From contig NZ_CTEN01000003.1 in assembly GCF_001375655.1 (NCBI RefSeq), positions 124,001 through 188,000 on the forward strand: DNA of 64,000 nt, read 5' to 3'. The notes under the pieces were generated by a model, which was not told the origin of the DNA, did not search any database, and worked only from the letters and a program-made list of their open reading frames with translations. This DNA is from Streptococcus varani (lineage in GTDB: Bacteria; Bacillota; Bacilli; Lactobacillales; Streptococcaceae). The position numbers and the translations under genes are program-made. Shown piece after piece: positions 7,938 through 14,927 of the stretch (the stretch's first letter is position 1; each line of letters opens with the position of its first letter).

Positions 7938-9260
7938 CTATTTAGCGCTCTTTGAGTTTGAGAAGATAGAAACTCCAAAGATATGGCTATAGCGTTTCCC
8001 AACGAATGCCATAATCACCGCAGATAAAATACCAGTTACTGCCACGAAAATCATAATCATTTCGGCCTTACCGCTAGCAATCATACTAGATGCTGCTTGA
8101 GGTACGATATAGGAACCAAGAGCCATAACAAAGTAATAAACCGTTGTATTGAAACCTTTGTTTGATGTAAAGAACTGGTTGAGAACACCATTCCCCATTT
8201 GGAGAAGACCGCCTGCCGAACAGAAACCAACTACAATACCAGCAAATGTCAAGACCGTTGGACTTGGGAAAAAGAACACTGCAAGACCTGCCAAACCAGC
8301 AAAGATCGGTGAAATAACCAAGATTGAGATATCACGGATACCACGAGCCATCAGGAAGGAGAAGAAGATTGTCGCAACCAAGCCACCAAATTGATACCAA
8401 GATGTAACTGCTGCTGCCGCTGTCGAATCCATTGCTAAGACGTTTTGAGCATAGATTTTAGAAGCTTGTTGAAAAAGATAGAAGTTTGAGTAGATAGACA
8501 AGGCAAAGAGTGACAAGACGGTACCATCAATGATGAATTTTGCACGACTACTACTATTTGACGAAGCTGAATCAGCTGCAACTGGAGGTGCTTGGCGGTT
8601 CGCCAATTCTTTGATCGCCTGTGCAGGTTTAAGTCCTTCTGATTTTTGTAAATCCAAGTCTGGGAATGGAGCAAAGACTGAACCAAGGAAGACAAGGATG
8701 CTGAGGATAAATGGAAGCCAAATTCCAATTTCAGCTGACATGCTATTTGTCGCCAAGAAAGCTACAAACAATGGATACAAGATCGAAGAGACAGAGATAA
8801 ATGTCTTACCTAAAACAGATGCTGTCGATTTGTTCTCTGGATACATTTCGAAAAGAGCTGGGTTCATGGAACCATCAAAGAGTGATGTCATCGCACCACC
8901 AACAAAGGCCAAAATATTGGCCATCATGATATTGTTTGCAAATAAGAAGCCAGCAAACATGACCACATAACCAGCTAAACCAGCAACTGCAACTGGTTTA
9001 CGACCAATTTTATCTGATAAAGGACCAGAAAAAGTCAAGAAAGAGATTTTACCGATACCCGTCCATGCTACAGCACCCAATACTGCTGCTGTCGCTGCAG
9101 CCAATTTTTTCGCATCTGACAAATCAGCTGCATCAATCAAGCCCCATTTTGTCGCAAAGAACTGTGAGTTTTGTGAGATGATGATTGCTTGCATACCATG
9201 ACAGAAGTAAGCCATCCAAAGCAAAATTGCTGTGAAATTGTATTTGTTATTCTTAAACAT
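7938..9260 (-). CDS. MFS transporter, second carrier of the hydroaromatic island
   Basis: A 440-residue major facilitator with 12 predicted helices. The motif-A loop reads GPLSDKIGRKP near residue 80, and a long Ser/Ala-rich cytoplasmic loop (about residues 205-240) separates the halves. It begins MFKNNKYNFT and shares the N-terminal layout of the neighbouring MFS protein, including the AIIISQN stretch after the first helix, so the two are probably related by an old duplication. It is separated from the next MFS gene by 164 bp. The substrate is unknown; quinate/shikimate or a related acid is inferred. Confidence 0.82.
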   Translation of the reverse strand: MFKNNKYNFTAILLWMAYFCHGMQAIIISQNSQFFATKWGLIDAADLSDAKKLAAATAAVLGAVAWTGIGKISFLTFSGPLSDKIGRKPVAVAGLAGYVVMFAGFLFANNIMMANILAFVGGAMTSLFDGSMNPALFEMYPENKSTASVLGKTFISVSSILYPLFVAFLATNSMSAEIGIWLPFILSILVFLGSVFAPFPDLDLQKSEGLKPAQAIKELANRQAPPVAADSASSNSSSRAKFIIDGTVLSLFALSIYSNFYLFQQASKIYAQNVLAMDSTAAAAVTSWYQFGGLVATIFFSFLMARGIRDISILVISPIFAGLAGLAVFFFPSPTVLTFAGIVVGFCSAGGLLQMGNGVLNQFFTSNKGFNTTVYYFVMALGSYIVPQAASSMIASGKAEMIMIFVAVTGILSAVIMAFVGKRYSHIFGVSIFSNSKSAK

Positions 9261-9394
9261 TGGATCCTAAATTCCTTTCAAAAAGAAGATACACAGGCAA
9301 AAAAGATTCTGTCTAGTCGCCTGTTCATTTCATAAATACAGCTGATAGCGATTGTTTTACCAATCACTTCAACTTTTTTGGGGGTTCTTAAAAC

Positions 9395-10251
9395 CTATTT
9401 GTTACCTTTGATCCGCTCTAAGTAAGCATCATGTTCCTTGACTGCAAATTCACGTCGTCCACCTGGTTTTGGTGTTTGGTCTCCCATCATGATACCGAAA
9501 CCACCTTCAACACGTAGTTCATGACCATTTGTATAATCTGAACGATCGCTAGCAAGATACATAACCGCATTGGCAATATCCATGGTATTACCGATACGCT
9601 TGTTGGCTGTCAAAGCTTTACGGCCTTCTTCTACTACAGGATCAGCATAGAAACTTTCTGACAATGGAGTTTTGACAAACATGGTTGGATACAGTTGGAA
9701 CGTACACCAAATTGCCCCCATTCTGCTGCCATCTGACGTGACATCATATTGACACCTGCTTTTGTTGAACTATAAGCTGCTGAATAGGTTTCTGGGAAAA
9801 CAGATGCGATGGTTGAAATATGAACCATAGTTCCTTTTCCCTGTTTGATAAATTGACGACCAAAACGTTGCGATACCAAGAAATAACCTGTCAAGTTGAT
9901 ATCCACAGTTTGACGCCATTCTTCTAAAGGTAGGTCTTCCAATGGACAAGCACGAAGCATAGCTGCCGTGTTAACCAAGATATCCACACGACCAAATTTT
10001 TCAAGGGCTTGAGCTACAGCACGATCCACTTCTTCTTCAGAAACTGAATTTGTTTTTACTGCAAGTGTTTGAACACCATATTCCTTCGCAATTTCTTCAG
10101 CATATTCAATCAATGCATCTTCACGAATATCCAAGAGAAGAATATTCGCTCCCTGTTTTGCAAATTCTTGAACGATAGTACGCCCCATCCCACCAACAGC
10201 ACCTGTGACAGCTGCAACTTTTCCTTCAAGACCTAACCATTTATCTGACAT
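9395..10251 (-). pseudogene. short-chain dehydrogenase/reductase, broken by a frameshift
   Basis: The first reading frame (start 10251) encodes an SDR with the TGAVGGMG cofactor site, a D in LLLDIR that suggests NAD preference, NTAA, the catalytic Ser in HISTIAS and the Tyr/Lys pair in YSSTKAG. Near 9684-9690, just after NCIQP, the frame is lost. The rest of the fold (MFVKTPLSESF through GNTMDIANAVMYLASD and the GG C-terminus) continues in another frame down to 9395. Adding one base near this point restores one SDR of about 285 residues. Either the strain has lost the enzyme or the assembly has an error. By context it would oxidise or reduce a hydroxyl on the hydroaromatic ring. No slippery sequence supports programmed frameshifting. 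Confidence 0.8.
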
Positions 10252-10320
10252 TATAAACTCCTTCTAAACTACTAGTATACTTAAATTTTCAGAAAATTTC
10301 AAATTTTTATGAAGTTTTCT

Positions 10321-11163
10321 TTACTGACCCGGCAACTGCTCCGGCCAAGCTTCTTCCAAGACTTTGATGGTGTGTTCAAAAGTATAAACCGCTGCTTGTT
10401 CTAAACCACGACTAAGAATTTCATCTGAAATGACTTCTACACCAATTACTTTTGGATCAATTCCTGCTTCTTTGACCATTCGAAGAAAACCAACCGTATC
10501 TTTGGCTCCTGTACCTGGTGCTAAACGATCGTGCATAGATTCATCACGAAGGATAGAGAAAGCATATGGCCGCTGGTAAGCATCATTGATCTGGATAGAA
10601 ATAACCTTAACTGCTTCTTCAGCTGTAAGGGCCCGATAAGGCTGATCTGCTCGTACCCAATGCCAAGTATCTAAAATTAGCATAGCATTTTCTGCACCAG
10701 AAGCTTTCACGACAGCAAATGCTTTATCAAAGTTAGGAAGACCAGAGTAAGGCATTGGTTCTACACCGATGATTCGATGACCTGCCCGTTCACACAATTC
10801 TTTCAATTTTTGTGCTGTATAGTCGATAGAATAGTTTTCCATCAAGCCACAGTTAATATGTCCAACTTTGAACAAATCACACATGTGAAAACACATTTGT
10901 TCCTTGTACTTCTGTTCATAGCTGCGATTTTCTTCTGCCCATTGAACGATATATTCAACTTCAGAAACGAAAATATCATATTTATCAAGAATGGCAAGGA
11001 TGTCTTGATCTGTCAGACCTTCTTGAAGTGCATCCACATAAGTTTCAGCACGAAGACCAATTGCTTCATAACCGGCTTCCTTAGCAGCTTTAACCCTGTC
11101 TTCAAATCGACATTGATCACCCAGGGTCCATGAACTAATGGTGATTGGTGAAAGTTTAGACAT
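10321..11163 (-). CDS. sugar-phosphate isomerase/epimerase-like TIM barrel (possible dehydroshikimate dehydratase or epimerase)
   Basis: A 280-residue xylose-isomerase-like/AP-endonuclease-2 barrel. Probable metal ligands are E135 in GVEP, D165 and H168 in LDTWHW and E243 in GVEVISD. The position where many relatives have the His of a HxKD motif reads QIND, with Q191. The family includes inosose dehydratases, tagatose-type epimerases and 3-dehydroshikimate dehydratases of the AsbF/QuiC kind. Beside AroD and YdiB homologues the last is tempting, since it would make protocatechuate, but the altered ligand leaves an epimerase role open. It is the gene nearest the divergent LysR regulator and has a good promoter: TTGTTT (11232-11237) and TATAAT (11209-11214) with 17-bp spacing. 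The ribosome site is AGGAGG. Confidence 0.75.
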   Translation of the reverse strand: MSKLSPITISSWTLGDQCRFEDRVKAAKEAGYEAIGLRAETYVDALQEGLTDQDILAILDKYDIFVSEVEYIVQWAEENRSYEQKYKEQMCFHMCDLFKVGHINCGLMENYSIDYTAQKLKELCERAGHRIIGVEPMPYSGLPNFDKAFAVVKASGAENAMLILDTWHWVRADQPYRALTAEEAVKVISIQINDAYQRPYAFSILRDESMHDRLAPGTGAKDTVGFLRMVKEAGIDPKVIGVEVISDEILSRGLEQAAVYTFEHTIKVLEEAWPEQLPGQ

Positions 11164-11208
11164 AACCGTCCTCCTAGTTTGTTAATTATTTCACTTTCTA
11201 TATTTTTT

Positions 11209-11237
11209 ATTATAATGCAGCCTTATAAGAAAAACAA
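11209..11237 (-). promoter_or_regulatory. sigma-70-type promoter of the TIM-barrel gene
   Basis: TTGTTT (11232-11237), 17-bp spacer and TATAAT (11209-11214) on the minus strand. The putative LysR operator at 11260-11274 is centred near -65, the usual activation position for LysR proteins. Confidence 0.6.
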
Positions 11238-11259
11238 ATTAGAAAAAAATTATGAATTA

Positions 11260-11274
11260 ATAGATTTTTTCTAT
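11260..11274. promoter_or_regulatory. putative LysR-type operator in the divergent regulator/TIM-barrel region
   Basis: ATAGA-TTTTT-TCTAT, the third copy of the palindrome. It lies between the divergent genes, near -65 of the minus-strand promoter and overlapping the -35 region expected for lysR (its -10 is TATACT at 11284-11289). This suggests both activation and autoregulation. Confidence 0.55.
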
Positions 11275-11318
11275 GGTTTGTGCTATACTGTGGGGGATTA
11301 GAAAACGGGGTGGACACT

Positions 11319-12221
11319 ATGAATTTACAACATCTACGCTACTTCCTAGTTCTAGCAGACTTGGAACATTACACTGATGCTGCGAAAAGATTGCATATCA
11401 CGCAGCCAACCTTGAGCCACGCTATTGCTACACTTGAAGAAGAAGTTCAAGTCCCCCTCTTTAAAAAGCAAGGTCGAAATATCATTTTGACCAACCAAGG
11501 AAGAGAATTTTATGCTACTGTCCAATCTTCCTTGGCTGTCCTTGATAAGGGGATTGAGCACTTACAGAAAAAGCATTCCAACAAACCGATTATCAATTTA
11601 ACATTACTGCGTGTACTCGGACGAAAAGCTGTACCAAATTTAGTTCGTAAATTTATGGAAGCCTTCCCAGAGACTAATTCACGCTTTGATTTCCACAATG
11701 ATAGCGGCATGTCAACAGATATGGTTGAGGGCGTACTCAATGATCGCTATGATTTGGCTTTTTGCTCAAAAATTGAAAACTATCCGACTATCTCCTTTAT
11801 CCCTATCTTTGCTCAAGATATGGTCTTGATTGTTCCCAAAAAACATCCTCTTATCGATCAAGAAAATGTAACCATATCCGACACCCTACCCTATCCTCAG
11901 GTTTGGTTTTCTCCTCGAAGTGGCATGCGCCCTCTTATCGAACAAATTTATAGTAAGGAGAAAGAGCGCCCTCAAATTGCTTTTGAAGTTAGTGAAGATG
12001 AAACAGTTGCTGGTTTAGTATCACAGGGTTTCGGCTTAGCCCTGATGCCAAAACTAGACTTTCTCAATTCCCTTGAAGATATTGAAATCATTGAATTGGA
12101 TGATTTAAAAAAAGCCCGCATCTATTATGCAGTCTATCGCAATAACAAACCTCTTAGCCAGGATTTGAGCAATTTTATCGATTTTATTGCTGCCAGAACT
12201 GAGTTAAGTGATATAATTTAA
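11319..12221 (+). CDS. LysR-family transcriptional regulator of the hydroaromatic island
   Basis: A 300-residue LysR regulator. The N-terminal winged helix-turn-helix is at about residues 1-60, with the typical AAKRLHITQPTLSHAIATLEE recognition region, and a periplasmic-binding-like co-inducer domain follows. The start was placed at the ATG at 11319 because the LysR family begins directly at MNLQHLRYF. It is transcribed away from the island and shares an intergenic region holding an ATAGA-N5-TCTAT palindrome. The same site recurs before two other promoters of the island, so this is the likely regulator. The inducer is not known; quinate, shikimate or dehydroshikimate are reasonable candidates. 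A terminator follows at 12233-12263. Confidence 0.9.
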   Translation: MNLQHLRYFLVLADLEHYTDAAKRLHITQPTLSHAIATLEEEVQVPLFKKQGRNIILTNQGREFYATVQSSLAVLDKGIEHLQKKHSNKPIINLTLLRVLGRKAVPNLVRKFMEAFPETNSRFDFHNDSGMSTDMVEGVLNDRYDLAFCSKIENYPTISFIPIFAQDMVLIVPKKHPLIDQENVTISDTLPYPQVWFSPRSGMRPLIEQIYSKEKERPQIAFEVSEDETVAGLVSQGFGLALMPKLDFLNSLEDIEIIELDDLKKARIYYAVYRNNKPLSQDLSNFIDFIAARTELSDII

Positions 12222-12232
12222 GACAAAAATAA

Positions 12233-12267
12233 GACGGCAACAAGTTCAACTTGCTACCGTCTTTTTA
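12233..12267. terminator. terminator between convergent lysR and PTS operon
   Basis: Stem AGACGG..CAAGTT with its complement, a 1-nt loop region and a TTTTT tail on the plus strand after lysR. It overlaps the end of the convergent small ORF at 12266. Confidence 0.75.
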
Positions 12268-12442
12268 TAACCAATTCTCACTTATTTTTATTCTTTTTCT
12301 TTGTTAGGTAGTAACCTAATGCAATCAAACTGATCCCTGAAATGATATTAAGGTACTTCCCATTCGTTAATGGACTAATAGCAACTAGGAAAAAACCTAG
12401 TGACAGTAGAAAGGTCGGCCAAGATGTCGATCCCTTATTCAC
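12266..12442 (-). CDS. 58-residue small membrane protein at the end of the PTS operon
   Basis: A GTG at 12442 opens a 58-codon frame overlapping the last 8 bp of the EIIC gene, with AAGG about 9 bp upstream. The product has two hydrophobic segments, around residues 9-24 (FLLSLGFFLVAISPL) and 31-45 (LNIISGISLIALGYYL), and a basic tail (TRKRIKIS), so a hairpin membrane protein with a cytoplasmic C-terminus is likely. The tight overlap suggests translational coupling with the PTS permease. No family is recognised. It could be a small partner or regulator of the EIIC, or a non-functional tail ORF; a coding role is inferred from the overlap, ribosome site and composition. Confidence 0.5.
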
Positions 12443-13808
12443 TTGCTTTCACCTTATTGGACGCAATAACAAATGGTGTCCAGATGAGAAAGGCTATGAA
12501 TAAGTTAAAGAGTGAGACCAAGGCAGCCATGATATTACCACCAGTTGCTAGATAAGCGTACAAGCCTGGAGGGGTAATCCAAGGAACCGCTGCGAAGACC
12601 GGTGGAATCAATCCTGCTGCTGTAGCCAGATAAGCGATGGTTGCACAGATTGGTGGGACAATCAACCATGGAATAACAAAAGTTGGATTCAATACCATCG
12701 GAATCCCAAATGTTACTGGTTCGTTTATATTGAAAATTCCCATTGGTGCAGACAATTTGGCAACTGCTCTGTGTTCTTCACGTTTTGAGAAGAGGAAGAT
12801 AGCGATAATGAGGGCTAAAGTAACACCAGAACCACCCATTTGAGCATAAGCATCAAATGAACCACGTGTCCAAAGATATGGAAGATTGGCAACACTGTGA
12901 GTCGCATTGTAAGCTGCTGTATTTTCAGTTAAGGCAACAACGTAGATACCATCCATAACTGGTGCTAAAACATTGTGACCATGGATACCAAAGAACCAGA
13001 AAAGCTGAACCAAGAAGGTTAAGAGGATAACAGAACCCAAGCCCTGTGACAAACCGAGCAATGGCATTTGGACATATTTAGAAATTAAATCACTAAGCGA
13101 CATACCTGACATGACAAAAATCAGATAAGCTACTATAGAAGTCGCATAGATCGCTGCGGTCCCCGGAATAATAGACGCGAAGGCTTTATTAACAGCAGGT
13201 GGTACTGTATCCGGCATTTTAATGATAATATTGCGTTTGGTCAAGGCAGCAAAGACAAATGCCGCTAGGAAACCAACAAAGAGAGCTGTAAAGAGACCGG
13301 TTGCCCCTGCATATTTAAGAGCGATGGCCCCCCATTGACTAGCTTCCAAACTCGAAACCCCATCAACAGTTGCGACTGTCAAACCTAGATCTTTTAAACC
13401 AGAAATCAAACTAGCACTAGCTTCTGTAAGAGGTGTAGAAATAGTCAATGACTGAGGAATGGTTGAGACAAAAGCTGCAAAGGTAACCAAACCACCCGCC
13501 AAAGGATTGACCTTGTGCATCAGTGATAGATTATAACCAAAAGCAAAAGCAAAGACTAGGGCCATGATACCAATTGTACCAAAATAAACATAACCATTGA
13601 TATTGATGACTGGAGCCATAGCTGTGGCAAAGTCTGGATAGCCCATATTGGTCGGAATATCCCGTAAGAAAACGTTAAGCAAAACAGCAACAGATCCCGC
13701 CATGGTAATAGGCATCATGGCGATGAAGGAATCCCGAATAGCCACTAAGTGTCTCTGAGAGCCGATTCTCCCAGAAATATCCATGAATTTTTCAGAAAAT
13801 GATGACAT
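12435..13808 (-). CDS. celB: PTS cellobiose/lactose-family EIIC permease
   Basis: A 457-residue membrane EIIC of the lactose/cellobiose (Lac) PTS family with about 10 transmembrane segments. Family-typical stretches include FFGIHGHNVLAPVMDGIY and the loop FNINEPVTFGIPMVLNP, part of the sugar site. It imports a beta-linked disaccharide or chitobiose-like sugar while the EIIB partner phosphorylates it. The gene lies 27 bp downstream of the DUF3284 gene and is the last large gene of an operon holding matching EIIB and EIIA, a PRD regulator and a GH1 phospho-glycosidase. The substrate is probably a beta-glucoside or cello-oligosaccharide; the sequence alone does not fix it. Confidence 0.92.
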   Translation of the reverse strand: MSSFSEKFMDISGRIGSQRHLVAIRDSFIAMMPITMAGSVAVLLNVFLRDIPTNMGYPDFATAMAPVININGYVYFGTIGIMALVFAFAFGYNLSLMHKVNPLAGGLVTFAAFVSTIPQSLTISTPLTEASASLISGLKDLGLTVATVDGVSSLEASQWGAIALKYAGATGLFTALFVGFLAAFVFAALTKRNIIIKMPDTVPPAVNKAFASIIPGTAAIYATSIVAYLIFVMSGMSLSDLISKYVQMPLLGLSQGLGSVILLTFLVQLFWFFGIHGHNVLAPVMDGIYVVALTENTAAYNATHSVANLPYLWTRGSFDAYAQMGGSGVTLALIIAIFLFSKREEHRAVAKLSAPMGIFNINEPVTFGIPMVLNPTFVIPWLIVPPICATIAYLATAAGLIPPVFAAVPWITPPGLYAYLATGGNIMAALVSLFNLFIAFLIWTPFVIASNKVKASE

Positions 13809-13835
13809 GAAATTTCTCCTTTATTTTTTTGAAAA

Positions 13836-14282
13836 TTAGTTAAACGTTTGTTGTTGGACATAGTTAACTAGAGCCGTTAACTGAGCCTCAATTTTTCTTT
13901 CCAAACCCTTCTTAAAAAACAATCCAGCTATAAAGTCGTTTGTTTTCTGAGCAAAGGTTCCTTGTTCAACTTTCTGGCTATAGCAAATCTGTGTTTCAGT
14001 ATCTGATATAGACTCCAGCTGATAAGAAATGGTTTGCTTGCCTCGGTTTGTTGAAAACACTACTTCATACAAGTTAGGACTATCAAGAGCTGTTAGAGTC
14101 ACCTTACTACTACTTTGGTTTTTATTACCAAAATATTTAATGTAGGATAAACCCGGTCTTAAATCTTCCTCCTTTAAACTTTCTTTTGTATTTTGAACAT
14201 AATCATCTACCAAAGACTTGGTAATTGCCTTAAAAATTGCCCTTGCTGGTAAGGAACATAATTTAGTGATTGAAATATCCAT
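13836..14282 (-). CDS. DUF3284-family protein of the PTS operon
   Basis: A 148-residue soluble protein starting MDISITKLCSLPA. DUF3284 proteins are widespread in Firmicutes beside Lac-family PTS genes, but their function is not established. The fold resembles an SRPBCC/START-like helix-grip pattern of alternating strands with a C-terminal helix. It is tightly placed (3 bp after EIIA, 27 bp before EIIC), so it is translated with the transporter. A role in sugar-phosphate sensing or PTS assembly is only a guess. Confidence 0.7.
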   Translation of the reverse strand: MDISITKLCSLPARAIFKAITKSLVDDYVQNTKESLKEEDLRPGLSYIKYFGNKNQSSSKVTLTALDSPNLYEVVFSTNRGKQTISYQLESISDTETQICYSQKVEQGTFAQKTNDFIAGLFFKKGLERKIEAQLTALVNYVQQQTFN

Positions 14283-14285
14283 TCA

Positions 14286-14612
14286 TCACCCTCCAAGTTG
14301 ATCCATTCTCTCGTAAACTTCGACGACTTCTTTCGCCAAATCAATGAAGGTCAGAGCTGTCATCAGATGATCTTGTCCATGTACCATGAGTAAAGAAAGT
14401 TCAACCGAATCACCCGATGCTTCTTGCGTCAGCAAACTAGTTTGTGACTTATGAGCGACATTTAAAGCCTTTCTTGCCTTATCAAGGTATTCTCTTGCCT
14501 GGTCAAATTGCCCTGCTTTGGCACAGCGAATTGCTTCTACCGCATTGCCCTTGGCGTCGCCTCCGTGCATAATCAGCCCCATAACGGCTTCAAGATTTGA
14601 AGGTGTTGACAT
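14286..14612 (-). CDS. celC: PTS cellobiose/lactose-family EIIA
   Basis: A 108-residue Lac-family EIIA, an all-helical trimeric phosphocarrier. The phosphorylated His is H78 in MVHGQDHLM and the metal-binding Asp is D81. It accepts phosphate from HPr and hands it to the EIIB encoded 2 bp upstream. Length and motif are standard. Confidence 0.93.
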   Translation of the reverse strand: MSTPSNLEAVMGLIMHGGDAKGNAVEAIRCAKAGQFDQAREYLDKARKALNVAHKSQTSLLTQEASGDSVELSLLMVHGQDHLMTALTFIDLAKEVVEVYERMDQLGG

Positions 14613-14614
14613 AC

Positions 14615-14926
14615 TTAACCTCCAATCAATTCCAGAGCTGTTTTTAAAACATTTTCTCCATTCATAGTGCCATAATCCATCATGTTAATGTCAGCGACTT
14701 TTATAGCTGGCTCATAATTTTCCTTGTACTCTTTGAGCATAAAACGAACTTGTGGACCAACCAAGATTGCATCAACAGGCTTATTGGCCACTTCATCAGC
14801 CACTTCTGATACTGGAATAGCCCAAATAGTTGTTTCGACACCTTTTGCTTCCGCTGCTTTTTGCATTTTAGTGACCAACATACTGGTTGACATACCAGCA
14901 TTACAAACTAATAAAATATGTTTCAT
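14615..14926 (-). CDS. celA: PTS cellobiose/lactose-family EIIB
   Basis: A 103-residue Lac-family EIIB with the phosphorylated Cys8 in LLVCNAGMSTSM. It carries phosphate from EIIA to the sugar bound by the EIIC at 12435-13808. It starts 1 bp after the PRD regulator gene stops and has a strong ribosome site inside the end of that gene, so regulator and transporter are translationally linked. Confidence 0.93.
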   Translation of the reverse strand: MKHILLVCNAGMSTSMLVTKMQKAAEAKGVETTIWAIPVSEVADEVANKPVDAILVGPQVRFMLKEYKENYEPAIKVADINMMDYGTMNGENVLKTALELIGG

Positions 14927-14927
14927 A

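Noticed and set aside
9634..9721. Programmed frameshifting in the SDR gene
   Set aside because: No slippery heptamer or stimulatory structure near the junction; a simple indel is more likely.
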